Shown here: positions 12,001-22,300 of the stretch, piece by piece | Layout of the letters: each line of letters begins with the position of its first letter | Position numbering within the stretch: the first letter of the stretch is position 1 | Assembly: GCF_964355755.1 (NCBI RefSeq) | Contig: NC_092678.1 | Location: 22,300,365-22,364,364, forward strand | Source: Antedon mediterranea | Taxonomy: Eukaryota; Echinodermata; Crinoidea; Comatulida; Antedonidae | DNA length: 64,000 nucleotides | Direction of reading: 5' to 3' | Translations under genes and position numbers: made by a program | The notes under the pieces: generated by a model | Told to the model about the DNA's origin: nothing | The model's input: only the letters and a program-made list of their open reading frames with translations | Database searches by the model: none

Positions 12001-13664
12001 AGAGATACGAGACAAAGAGGGACCGTGTTGCAATCGGCCTACTTGGCAAGGCTGGTTTCTGGATAACCTTATGAAGGGGCGTGAGGTGGTTGCACCTGAT
12101 GTTTCACGAGCTTCGAAGAGGTTGCAAGATGGTTACTATGTTGACAAGAAAGCTATTGAAGAATATCATCATGACAGACTTGAATCTACGTAAGTGACTG
12201 GTTTCTATTTTATTCATAATTTTAAATTAATACACAAAAGTTTATCCTTGTGATTTAATTGGTTGATTACGTATCATCATGTACCATGCATTATTTGGAT
12301 TCATTGTCACAGATTAGTACTTGCATTCCACATTAAAATGTTTGTAAACACTTTTTATGCAAGGCTTTAATGAACTCCATTATCTGTATGTTATTGTATA
12401 CCTCAATGTACTCTATTTCAGAGATTGTGAAAACGAACCAAAATTTGCATTGAAAATGGTGAAAGCAGCCTATGAAGACGAATTGAAAGACTTAATTACA
12501 ATGAGCTTGCCAGTTGATGAAGATGATTTAGAAGGGTGTATGGAAAGTGGAGCAATTATCTTAGAAAAGGATGACGAGTCAAAGTAAGTTATTGGTGCTG
12601 GTTGCAATGGATGGTACAGGTCCCTGGTTGCAATGGTACAGTTCGCTGGTTGCAATGGTACAGGTCCCTGTAGTGCCTGGTTGCAATGGTACAGGTCTCC
12701 GGTTGCAATGGTACAAGTCCTTGGGGTGCTGGTTACAATGGTTCAGGTCCCTGGGGTACTAGTTGCAGTGGTTCAGGTTGCTGGTTGCAACGGTACAGGT
12801 CCCTGGATGCTGGTCCCAATGATACATGTTGCTGGTTGCAGTAGGTCAGGTCCCTGGGTGCGGGTTGCAACGGTACAGGTCCCTGGGGTGCTGGTTCCAA
12901 TGATACATGTCGCTGGTTGCAGTAGTTCAGGTCCCTGGGGTGCTGGTTGCAACGGTAAAGGTCCCTGGGGTGCTGGTTCCAATGATACATGTCGCTGGTT
13001 GCAGTAGTTCAGGTCCCTGGGGTGCTGGTTGCAACGGTAAAGGTCCCTGGGGTGCTGGTTGCAATAGTACAGTTCGCTGGTTGCAATCGTACAGTTCACT
13101 GGCTTACTGGTTGCAATGGCACGGGTTGCTGGTTGCAATGGTACGGGTTGCTGGTTGTGATGGTAGAATTTACTCTGTGGTGCTAGTTGCGTTTGCTGGT
13201 GCAGGTTTTTGTGGGTAGTACGTGTTAGTAGAAGTTGTAGTGGTGTTGATGAAGGGTTTTGTAGTGTGTTTTGGTGGTGCTACTTGTTTTACTGATACTG
13301 ATTCCGATGGTTTTGACAAATTCTTCATATTTCTTTTTTCAGAAATGTATATTCAGTATTCTATGAATATGATTCTAAAGATAGGACTCTACTTCAGTTA
13401 TGCAAGTGTTTCAATCTGTATGTTCATAAGGGTACCACAGTCAGGAATATTCATAACGGACTAATACGGTATGTCAACATTTCATCAACTTACCAACTGT
13501 AATATTATATCTAAAGGTGTCTAACAGAAGGTGTATGTTCTAATGTGCTTTTGTTTCATTTTAGCTTTACAATGGACATGGATATATACTTTTTAATTGG
13601 TTCCAAGACTGAATATTATGAACTCAAACCAGATAATGTTGTTGCAGTTAAAGTAAGATCATGA
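6055..13664 (+). CDS. POMGNT1-like protein with two FAM3/ILEI domains and a degenerate GT13 domain
   Basis: Coding exons: 6055-6079, 6303-6431, 6816-6948, 7260-7306, 7678-7728, 7885-8099, 8368-8437, 8592-8781, 8950-9065, 9348-9438, 9791-9984, 10357-10458, 10566-10658, 10964-11040, 11126-11219, 11367-11549, 11792-11855, 11971-12189, 12422-12583, 13343-13468, 13565-13664. They sum to 2481 nt, an intact 826-residue frame. A short cytoplasmic tail and one membrane segment (about 13-27) predict a type II Golgi/ER protein. ILEI domain 1 spans 63-219 (Cys 63, 69, 91, 219), domain 2 spans 252-416 (Cys 252, 257, 282, 416); each has the four-Cys FAM3 pattern and a W-A-F-I-G motif. After a linker (FCKKYDSYGEFC) comes a GT13 domain (about 478-740; SAWNEFG, GREVVAPDVSR). 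POMGNT1 adds GlcNAc to O-mannose on dystroglycan and has one ILEI-like stem domain. Here the metal Asp (Arg570), the catalytic Asp (W-Q-G-W, 650-653) and the N-R-P motif are replaced, so I infer a pseudo-enzyme or changed chemistry. Confidence 0.85.
6455..6610. repeat. Dispersed repeat G (GGACACCCCTATTAAA type)
   Basis: Two copies of ATTCAGAGGACAC with partners (CAATGGACAC, GAATGAGGGGTG, CACCCTATTAAATGGA) lie in intron 2 of the POMGNT1-like gene. The same word set recurs at about 25.9, 28.8, 37.7, 47.7, 49.4 and 53.0 kb. The family has no coding content. Confidence 0.5.
7489..7632. mobile_element. MITE-A, full-length copy
   Basis: This 144-bp foldback element has ends AAAGCTCTATCTACACTATC and the inverted GTGTAGACAAGGCTTT. 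Its interior is AAATATGGTAGTGAT, CATCATCATG and GGGCACATCACA, with one internal unit. It lies in intron 4 of the POMGNT1-like gene. Confidence 0.8.
9090..9220. mobile_element. MITE-A, right end degraded
   Basis: The left end AAAGCTCTGTCTACACTATC and the interior are intact. The right inverted repeat breaks off after TATAGTGTA. It lies in intron 9 of the POMGNT1-like gene. Confidence 0.75.
9568..9688. mobile_element. MITE-A, inverted orientation
   Basis: It has the same terminal repeats with the interior reversed (CATGATTATGTCATATCACT then ACCATATTTAGGCACATCA) and one internal unit. It lies in intron 10 of the POMGNT1-like gene. Confidence 0.75.
10188..10275. mobile_element. MITE-A right half plus shared flank
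   Basis: Only the right end (TTTGATAGTGTAGACAGAGC) remains. The next ~45 bp (TTAAGTCTGATTTTATTTTG, then ATGCATTTAAATA) also follow the copy that ends at 22554, so both copies sit in a larger repeated segment. Confidence 0.65.
11254..11358 (+). repeat. 21-bp tandem repeat that forms a splice acceptor tract
   Basis: Five units of the type ATAACATGTGATTTCTTCTT(C) run straight into the 3' splice site of exon 16 of the POMGNT1-like gene (exon starts at 11367). The pyrimidine-rich half of the last unit serves as the acceptor tract. Confidence 0.8.
12588..13175 (+). repeat. GC-rich minisatellite in intron 19 of the POMGNT1-like gene
   Basis: Irregular units of about 20-30 bp are built on GGTTGCAATGGTACAGGTCC and CTGGGGTGCT. 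It is open in several frames on both strands because of its composition, which yields long but meaningless reading frames. It sits between the splice sites at 12583 and 13343. Confidence 0.85.
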
Positions 13665-15403
13665 TAAGAAAAACCCCTAGACAAAGACTATGACATCATA
13701 TCTATAGCAGAAGGAATGAAAGAGTAAGAAGGTGCCACTGAGTCTCAAGTAACATCCAGGAACACCCAGGGATCTCGTGGAATTGGCAGGAATCTTTAGA
13801 AGCGTGCAGGAGTCTTTAGAAGCGTGCAGGAGTCTTTAGAAGCGTGCAGGAGTCTTTAGAAGCGTGCAGGAGTCTTTAGAAGCGTGCAGGAGTCTTTAAA
13901 AGTGTGCAGGAATCTTCAGGAATATGCAGGAATCTCCTGAAATATGCAAGTATTATTGGAAATATACAGGAATCTCCTCCTTTCAAAGCACAACACAAAA
14001 TAAAATGAATATTCTGCGTTATTGCGTAGAGGGCGTATCATACTGCATCATTTACCGAATATAAAAATACTACTCATACATTCCTATTCTTGTACATTCA
14101 CTGTTTTTTACGAATGTATCGGGAGTAATTTTTGTTTAAATTATTTTTGTATTTATAAAACAATATATATATGTGGTGATTGTTTAAATCTACTTGGTAG
14201 CATTAAATGTTTAAATATATTTTAAAGTGTAGTTCCTAGGCTAGATAAATTTAACGTACATTTATACACAAGAGGCTAATAGCAAATCTTTTAAAGTGGA
14301 TGTGTTTTGTCATTAGGTGAAGATTCAAAGTGAGGGGACAGGGAAAATGTACAAATACGACAGATTTTTCAGCCCAATGTGACACGGCATAGTAATGAGT
14401 TGTGCTGTAAAACAGTTTGAAACGCATTCAAGCAGTAGTTCAGTTGATTTAGTATACATTTATTGATTTCAGAGAAGTGTTTTTGAGTCTATTGCCATTG
14501 TGCCATGGATGTGTATTGGACATATTTATGAGTACTGAGAGACAAACTAGACCCAATGTATTGATACAGCTAAAGTTAAAATGTTGCACTTTTTTAAAAT
14601 ATTGGTGTTTTTTTTACACAAAAAAAAGTGTAATTACATTTTTATTTTAACTTGAATATTTATAGATTTATAGTAGAATTAGATTTATTTTAACATTCCA
14701 CTTAGGGTCTTTCAGTTAGGAGGTATATTTTAAATAACTTAACATTTATTATAAAGAGAATTCAGCCTTGAAAGAAGCCAAAAGGCTTGTCGCATTCTTT
14801 ATTGCTGTTTTACTTTTATATGATAATTTAGGTTTCTGCTTATTTTAACTCCATTTATTCATATTTTAACTAAATTAAATGTTTATGCTGTTAAATATTT
14901 TGTAAATACCTGTAATCCACCAATTATACCTTGATTTTGACATTTATTTGCAATGAAATCTTTTTTAAAGAAAACTTTATTAATCAATAATTATTTTAAA
15001 TATAAATATTATTAGAATTGTTAGTTATTATCAATTAATGGCAACTGTAATTTGATCTTACAAGTTTTCTATCTTATTTTCTATCAAAATATTTGTTTAA
15101 TAAATGAATTATAAAATGTTTGTGGTATTAATAATATCTTGGCTGATTTGTTAGATATATATATATATACTGTATATATATACTCCACTCTGTATCAATG
15201 TGTACATCTGTTTATAAATATAGCCTACATAAAAATGCACAGGAGCGGCTGTGTCCCATTTATATGCAACTCCTTTTAGAAAGGCGAAATCCCAAAATGT
15301 TGGTAAATAATTATACTATATATTTACCGTAATACATTTTATACATTTAATGTCCGCCTGTTTAATGTTGATCTGCACAGGCTGTGTTCATCACCCGCAC
15401 AAG
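13665..15403 (+). other. Probable 3' UTR of the POMGNT1-like gene and intergenic space
   Basis: Candidate poly(A) signals AATAAA lie at 13999-14004 and 15099-15104, so the 3' UTR is either about 0.35 or 1.45 kb. Apart from the 20-bp minisatellite and a short (TA)n run near 15156-15182 I see nothing further. Confidence 0.45.
13787..13970 (+). repeat. 20-bp minisatellite in the 3' UTR
   Basis: At least five near-perfect units of AGGAGTCTTTAGAAGCGTGC are followed by decayed units (CAGGAATCT...ATATG). It begins about 120 nt after the stop codon of the POMGNT1-like gene and would be transcribed in its mRNA. Confidence 0.85.
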
Positions 15404-15597
15404 TGACGTTACGCATGGATTACGTAACTCATTTTAAAAGGGAAAACCCCTAGCACGTGTTTTTTATATAGAGGGCGCTATTCATACACATTGTAAACAT
15501 TGATATTGTCAATGAAAAAAACGTGTTGTTTATTAGTCTGATTTGTACGTTTATTTTCACAGTTTATGACCTGAATAAGATATTTTTAGTAATAAAT
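15404..15597 (+). promoter_or_regulatory. RPP14 promoter region
   Basis: Upstream of the RPP14 start codon are a CRE-like TGACGTTA (15404-15411), the palindrome TTACGTAA (15420-15427, a bZIP-type site) and an E-box CACGTG (15454-15459). A TATA-like TTTTTATATA follows the E-box. The motifs are seen; the binding proteins are inferred. Confidence 0.4.
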
Positions 15598-16940
15598 ATG
15601 TCGGTAGAAATAAGTGAGCCTACAAAATCGTGTTATTATAAGCGTGTTAAGAAAAATGCTGAGAACTTCTACATCAAATTCAAACTGTGAGTAGGCCTCT
15701 GTCTTACTACTACTGTACTACTATAGTACTGTAGTAGTAGTACTGTATTAATAATATCTATCTATGCTAAAATACTAATTACTATATCTAGGCTCCATTA
15801 TATATTGTTATGAGTAGGTAGATATGGGCTTCCAATTGCCATACATACTTGCATACTAACTACTGTGTATCTTCATTGACAATGAAGAGAAAAATATTTG
15901 TTATTTAAAAGGTGCGTGTTTATTATTAATATACTGTATTTAAATATCTGAAAGGGAATGCAATTACTAGTATTTACATATAGATATTTGTTCAACATGA
16001 TGATATCTATATCTCAATATAGATTACCATATTATTGTACAGTTTTTTTATGCTTTGCAGAAAATACGAAGGAAAACCATCGGATATTGACATCTTAGCT
16101 ATCAAAAGTATAATAAATAATGCTATTGTACAACTGCATGGACATTCTGTTAGCGCTTTGACCCTTGACCTTATGAGATTCGATAAGAAAAACATGGAAG
16201 GAATTCTAAGGGTGCCTTCATGGTTCGTATTTTAGTTTAGTGATTTTTATACAAATTGTATTAATATTGTATTCAGATTTTGTTTTTAATTTTTTAAAAT
16301 CCATGTTCACACTTATCAAGCATGGTGAGTCCCGTGTTCTCAGAACGTAGGGGAATGAGCTGTTAGGAGCTCATTGTGGACTGAGAGTTGTCGGGAATTG
16401 AACCCGGATCTATCTGTATAACAGTCACGTGTCCTAACCACTCGGCTATCCAACTTCCTTATCAAGCATAGACAATAACAATTGTCTCAGTGTGAACGCA
16501 GCCTTATTATAATTCATTAAATAATTTCAGATGTACACTATGGAATATTTTATGTATTATTGAATGAAGAAGACATTGTTAGTTGTATTAATGTTTAGCA
16601 TCATGTACAGTATAACTAATAATCTGTATAATCGAATCACTTTTCATTATCTTTATAACAGTGGATTTGTTCAAGTATGGAGCTCTCTTACTTTGCTCAA
16701 CCAGCACGAAGGAAAAGCATGTGTATGTCATGTTCTACAGGTGTGTTTAGCAAGCTAGTTTAATTTCACCACAGAAAAAAAGCATTAGTATTTATGTAAA
16801 ATATATTTTATTATTAACTTCCATCATTATTTCTATAATCAGCATTTTAAAATGAAGACTTATTCTTTATTCAGGTTACACCATACTTATTGGCACTTGC
16901 TGGGAATAGCAGAGAGTTTGTGATACCGCCGCCATTATGA
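15598..16940 (+). CDS. RPP14: Ribonuclease P protein subunit p14
   Basis: Four exons (15598-15686, 16061-16222, 16662-16740, 16875-16940) sum to 396 nt and give a 131-residue protein; human RPP14 is 124. RPP14 belongs to the POP5/RPP14 family, small protein subunits of nuclear RNase P, which trims the 5' leader of tRNA precursors. Diagnostic matches are the WSSLTLLNQHEGKACVCHVL segment in exon 3 and the C-terminal PYLLALAGNSREFV. The exon 2 donor is an unusual GTTCGT, but only this junction restores the C-G-F-V-Q-V-W frame. A poly(A) signal (17460-17465) lies inside the convergent CCNQ gene. In vertebrates the same mRNA also encodes HTD2. No HTD2 frame is present here, only two short downstream frames joined by ATGA-type overlaps. 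Confidence 0.9.
16324..16457 (-). mobile_element. tRNA-derived SINE with target-site duplication
   Basis: A perfect 12-bp direct repeat (CTTATCAAGCAT at 16312-16323 and 16458-16469) flanks a 134-bp insert. On the minus strand the insert has an A box (TAGCCGAGTGGTTAGG, 16448-16433) and a B box (GGTTCAATTCC, 16404-16394), so it is a tRNA-related RNA polymerase III element. It lies in intron 2 of RPP14, antisense to the gene. The acceptor and anticodon stems are imperfect, so it is not a working tRNA gene. Confidence 0.8.
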
Positions 16941-17256
16941 TGCCTGGAGTAAGGAAGCCATCATGATGTCAAATGCCTGGAGGAAGAAAGCTGTGCCGTA
17001 TAAGAAATTGATAGGTAGTTCGAATGGCTTCTTCTCGGCATCAAAGAAAAATTGTTCCATGTTTAAAACGTCTACTTAACGTTGAAATCGTAAGATCAAT
17101 TTTATGGCGTCACTTTCGACAAAACCAAGATGTCTTCAATGCATTTATAATCGGTCGGCATTCTCCCCTTAAAATGATCTGGATGTGACATCATTCCAAA
17201 CAATGGCATCTGGAACATCCGCTCTCTCATGCTGCCTTCTACAGCACTTTTTGTCG

Positions 17257-18552
17257 TCATACTTGAACCTCTTGTTGGTATACATCAATCAACTCTAATA
17301 TCATTTTCTGGATCGAGTTTTCACTAATGTCTTCACAGAAAACCTGCAGTAAAAAATAACAATTTAAAATTTGGACTGTAATTACAGCAGCGGATCCAAG
17401 AATTTCAAATGACAGAGGAAGGAGAGCGTATGGTATAAAATTAGAAGCATCTAGTTGCCAATAAATTTTACTTTCCCCACTATCAATCCGCACGCCTGAC
17501 CCTTAACTGCCACACCCCCCATCCTAACCTGATAGACCCCTGACCCTTAACTGCCACACCCCTGACCTTACCTGCCACCACTGTTTTTCAGCTTGTAAAT
17601 TACAAGGCACTTCCACCCCATAACACTGAAGAGCAAAGTACACAGCTGCCACTGCCAGGTGTTGAGGCTTCACACGCAAACACAAATCAGTGTGAAAACT
17701 ATCACATAAAATAGACATTGAAGTCTTTGCAATCGGAGTGGTGAGCCACACGTCTGTGTCCATCCAATCACGCAATGACTTTAAGTAGTGCAACATGTAC
17801 TTATGTGGCAACTCGGAATTTAGTTTAAACTGAAGGACTCGGACAAGTAAGAGTTCGCAGTTGACGATGCTGTCACGCAGTTCCCAATACTCTGGTCCGA
17901 TTTCTAGTTTTGGTGAGTTCTTGTGCAACATCCTGAAATGTATAAAAACAATGTAAATTTACCACAAAATAAAATATATATTATTAAATATTTAATGCTG
18001 TCCCGGATCCTGGATCTGCCCATAATATACAAATAATGAATGTTTATGAGTGTAATAGTACAAATAATGGCATGAGGTGAAATAACCTTTTATACCAAAA
18101 TAAAAAAAGTACTATTGACCGACCATTCAAAAAGTGCTATTGAATGACCGTTCGATAGTGCGTTCTATTGCACACCATGTGACTCACAATCGTCCAATCA
18201 AATGACAGGAATTTATTTAGGTGTTATATATTCACGGATATTATATAACACACCTGTGACAAACATTAATAATATCTCTCATTCTAACCGGCTGTTCTTC
18301 AACTTTCGTAGCTAAGTATATACATGTGGCTGCGATTAGGTGAGGATCGTAGTTGCTTAATTTCCGTTGACGGAAGAAACGGTGATAGAAGATGCATGCA
18401 GATGCAGTTGTAACAGACTCTAGGCTCAGTTTAACGGAAGCCTCCATCAGAAAGTGGACTACTTTAAAATGTATTTTTGATGAGCTGGGCTTTTGAATGT
18501 TCGCACCCGAAGAAGCTGTGAGCCGCTGGATTTCTTTTTTGAACACTTCCAT
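17257..18552 (-). CDS. CCNQ: Cyclin Q (FAM58A), activator of CDK10
   Basis: Three exons on the minus strand (18552-18254, 17932-17572, 17343-17257) sum to 747 nt and give 248 residues, the same length as human cyclin Q. Cyclin Q binds and activates CDK10; loss of the human gene causes STAR syndrome. Family matches are HFLMEASVKLSLESV, the cyclin box (YDPHLIAATCIYLATKVEEQ, RDIINV), YWELRDSIVNCELLLVRVL, HKYMLHYL and YGVEVP with EKQWWQV. Exon junctions are in phase with good GT-AG sites. The start is the ATG at 18552, preceded by a likely 5' UTR acceptor and a six-codon upstream frame whose TAA overlaps this ATG. It is convergent with RPP14 and divergent from POC1. Confidence 0.92.
18125..18238. 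repeat. Dispersed repeat H, copy 1
   Basis: About 110 bp match the segment at 30172-30280: CAAAAAGTGCTATTGAA, an imperfect palindrome, CTATTGCACACCATGTGACT and ACAATCGTCCAATCAAATGA. It lies in intron 1 of CCNQ. Family unknown. Confidence 0.75.
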
Positions 18553-18574
18553 TACAATGATTTCTGTTTCATGG
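18534..18574 (-). promoter_or_regulatory. CCNQ upstream mini-ORF with overlapping stop and start
   Basis: Directly before the CCNQ start, the minus strand reads ATG, five sense codons, then TAATG, so the mini-ORF stop shares its last base with the CCNQ ATG. A TTTTCAG acceptor precedes it, so this segment would be the start of the second transcribed exon. The arrangement could couple termination to reinitiation. Confidence 0.45.
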
Positions 18575-19354
18575 ACTGAAAATAAAAATAATTAGTAAAA
18601 ATAATTGTCATTTGTTTGTTTTTTTGTTTATAAAACGATGTGTTTGAAAGAAACGCGTTTAAAAAACATTTATAATCAACAGACCGATTTAAAATATTGT
18701 ATACAGTAGAGAGAAAAGGTATCAGGACGAAACGACTCTGATTGTCTCGATCATCATTAAAAAGTCGGTCGCGACCTCTAAAAATACACAAAATAAAAAA
18801 TGCGTAGGCCTAGCCTAAATCAAACTCATTATTAATAATTGCTTGCACATGTTATTTATTACACTTGACAGACATACCAACCCACCGACATTCCTTTACA
18901 CAAATTTACACAATAAATAACTTAGTTTGGTGTTTTAGAAGCTTAGCTAGGCCCTAGGCCTATCACTCTTTTGGGTACCCAGTTTTCACGCAATGTTTTA
19001 CCCAGAGAGGAGAGGACGGTGTGCCTGGTGTTTTTTTAAGATTGCCCGAACTATATCTAGCCTAGCCTAGGAGGGAAATAACAGTTTACCAATAATTAGA
19101 TAAAGTTGTGGTATATAATACACAATCAATAATTATAAAATAATATTTTAGAGTATCGAACATAATGCGTTTGGGATCAAGTGCAATATAAATAATATAA
19201 AGCTGAGCGAAAACAGCATAAAGTTAAATTAAGATGATTTCCTGGAAATTATTACGCATGCGTAACCGCCAAGTTTGAAAATCCAAACAACGTTTTTGGA
19301 AGTTGTTTTATTTCTTGATGTATTTGCTAATATTATAAGAATAAAATTACAAAA
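18553..19354. promoter_or_regulatory. Shared intergenic promoter region of CCNQ and POC1
   Basis: The two start codons are 802 bp apart and diverge. The interval contains TAGGCCTA-type palindromes, a possible acceptor for a CCNQ 5' UTR exon (18574) and AT-rich sequence. I find no clear TATA box or CpG-island-like core. Confidence 0.4.
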
Positions 19355-22300
19355 ATGGCTAGTGTTTTAGTAAGTAATGTTTAGAGAATTCAGTGTAGCA
19401 AACAGGCACACTGTCATGCTTTTGTTTAGCATGAATTTATGGAGTTTATTAGGCTAGGCCGGACTAGCAGAGACAGCAGCAGCAGACAGAGAGAGAGAAA
19501 GACTAGAGACTAGATAGATTAGAGAGGCCTGCCTGTCTGTAGTACCGTGCGTAGCGTAGTAATTGTAGGAGGGCCTAGCTAGGCTAGATAGAGAGAGAGA
19601 GAGTTGTTACTAGACTGCCCCGAATTCATTCATCCCACCATGCATTGTCATTTGTGTCATTGCATATTGAGATAAACCTAAATAAAAAAATGCAATTATT
19701 TTTAGATTTAATTTAAAGAAAGGTAAAGTAGGCCTAGCCTACTAGCTAGCTAGGCCTAGTTTACTTGTGCATTATGATTAGCTTTCAAATGTTTTATGAA
19801 AAAAATCCTTAATTAAATATATATTTTTTAGGAGGATCCAACGATGGAAAGACATTTTAAAGGTCATCGTGACACCATAACAAGCGTGGACTTTAATCCA
19901 AATATGAAACAATTAGGTAAGTAATAAAGTAAGGTATTAATATACTTTGCAGTTTTATGCCATATTCTGCCAAATCCTTGACTAAAATATCCTCAACAAA
20001 TCCCCTAGCTGCTGCCATGTTTTAATAATGCCAGAATAAGTAAATAAAAATAAACGCATAACCCATCCATACCAATTCTTACTAGCCAGCTAAATACTGT
20101 ACCAACACAGTTTTGAACAATTTTATTTACATTTCCATAGCTTCTGGTTCAATGGATTCATGTCTTATGGTCTGGAACTTTAAACAACAAATGAGAGCTT
20201 ACAGATTTGTTGGTCACAAGGTATTTATAAATTTTAACAAATTATTTGTATTATATATTTGTATTAATCCAAAGGCAAAATACTTTTTAAAAAAAGACGA
20301 TGCCGTGGGTATCAGTGGCTGGATCTCAATAAAGATACAAAAAAAAAAGCGAAAAGCTAAACCAAATCGATAAAGTAAAACAGCCAGAAAAGTTAGCAGA
20401 GCTTTCAGGCAATATTTGTCTTTTTATACACCTCCTGTGTGTTAATATGGGCTATGAAGTCTTGTTCTCACAAATGATTTAATTGAACTAATGAACAGTG
20501 TGTGCAAAATCATGAGTACCCCCTCTATTTTTGCCTTTTACTTTATAAATAGAAAGAGAGTTTGTATTTTTGTTCATTTTACACATGTTTAAACTATTGC
20601 AAGCATCCATAGACTAGTCATGGGGTATCAAAATTACTGGAATTGTACTAACACATTTTTAAGGTACATTTAAAGACTACCTTGGGGTGGGTAACTTGTA
20701 CAAGTGCTACCAGTTTATTACAATTTTAAATCTACTCTTTATAACTTAATATTGTCTATTGAAGAAGAAAAAACCTCGACAATATGTCCTGCCATTATGC
20801 ATTTTGGTTTACCTCTATGTGACTTGTCATTAAAACGTTTTCTTTTAGAACTCCACAGTAGGCAAATCCTATTTTATGCCTATAGTATACTGTGGTCCTT
20901 CACACTACACTGAATGTTGTACAGTATAATAATGTAATAATTATTAAACCTTCACATGCTAAATCTAGAATTGAAAGGTCTATCGGAAACTAGCGCCATA
21001 AGCATGGAACCAATGTTAGTATTATATAGCTGCATAATGGCGCCAACGCCTAGGACAGTTTATTCATTTAGGTCCTGTATCCTCTTAAAAAGTTCAATGT
21101 CGTCTTTCCAACACTAAAATCCATGATTCATGTTTACAAACTTACTGCTAATTTATACTCTTCTCATTACGGTTCGACTCCGTAATTAACACGCTTCGCG
21201 ATGTAGATCATGGTCGTAGGCTGACTGGTGCCGGCCCGATACACTTGTCACATCCCGGAAAAGATATTTAAAAAGGATGCAAAATTGAAATCATATTCAG
21301 ACTCTATTTCGAGACATTTTTATCGCCATCCTTGGTTATTGATTATCTCTCTTTCATTGATAAGGTTGCATAAATTAAATTTCTAACTCGAAAGTAAAAA
21401 TGAATGGACAGGGATACTTTAGCTACTGGAATAGAGTAAACCTTGTGTTGGCCCTCCATCCCATTGTGTCTCTAGTGTGAACCAACCTTTAGGCAGTTTT
21501 ACCTCCTGTTTAGCGACGTAATTCTAACTTTTAAGCTTTAAGATTTTTGTTTGCATTTTATATCCATTTTTTTAAATGTGTTATGAATAGATTAGGTATA
21601 TGAATACATTATTTATAGATTGTAAACATTCAATTTCTATTTTGGTTGGAATCAATGTAGTACACAGCATGTAATTAAAGTACTTTCAAGATAAATTTTT
21701 AAATTGAGAAAATCAAATGTCAAAGATCAAGCATACAATTTCTATTTTTAAATTTATAATTTTAAACAGTTTTTGATTATGAACATCCTATCCTAAAAAT
21801 TAATGTCATAAAATAATTCTATTTTCATATTCAATTTAATTTTAAAGTTTAGTTGTCCATTTATAGACTGTTGAAGTGAAAGCATTTTCCGTTCAATTTT
21901 AGATTTTAAACATCCTACCCTAAAAAGAATGTCTTAAATTACAAGTAATTATAATTAATTAATTTTTAATTAACGAAGAATGCCATTAATTATAAAAGTG
22001 GCAGAAAGTTTCACTTTTCATAAAAATGTCTAATTTGGGCAATATTTTAATTTGAAGTCAAGAATGACTTTAATTAATGATTAATTCAAACCACTACTTT
22101 CTTTGATAAAAATACTTTATCAACGCAGCGTAGAATGATTTTAATTTGTTAAAATGTATGCTGGAAGTGATCTATTTTGATTCGTTTCCGTTCGCGATCT
22201 CAAAATATAGCGGTTACCTACCTCGTAGGAACTCGGTACTGCTGAGTACTGAACTCGAATTACTCAGACGTTTCCGTAAAATGATTTGTACAAAAAACGC

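Noticed and set aside
12571-13218. Several overlapping open frames of 60-120 codons on both strands
   Set aside because: They all run through the intron 19 minisatellite and encode only its periodic translation. The flanking splice sites join real exons across it.
16388-16457. Minus-strand tRNA gene
   Set aside because: A and B boxes are good, but the stems pair poorly and the unit is bounded by a target duplication, so it is the head of a SINE.
16938-17080. HTD2 as second cistron after RPP14
   Set aside because: The downstream frames are 9 and 38 codons and show no similarity to a hydratase.
18552-18791. N-terminal region upstream of CCNQ that is open for 79 codons
   Set aside because: It ends at the mini-ORF stop before the CCNQ ATG and lies in another frame. 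The 248-residue protein from 18552 already has family length.
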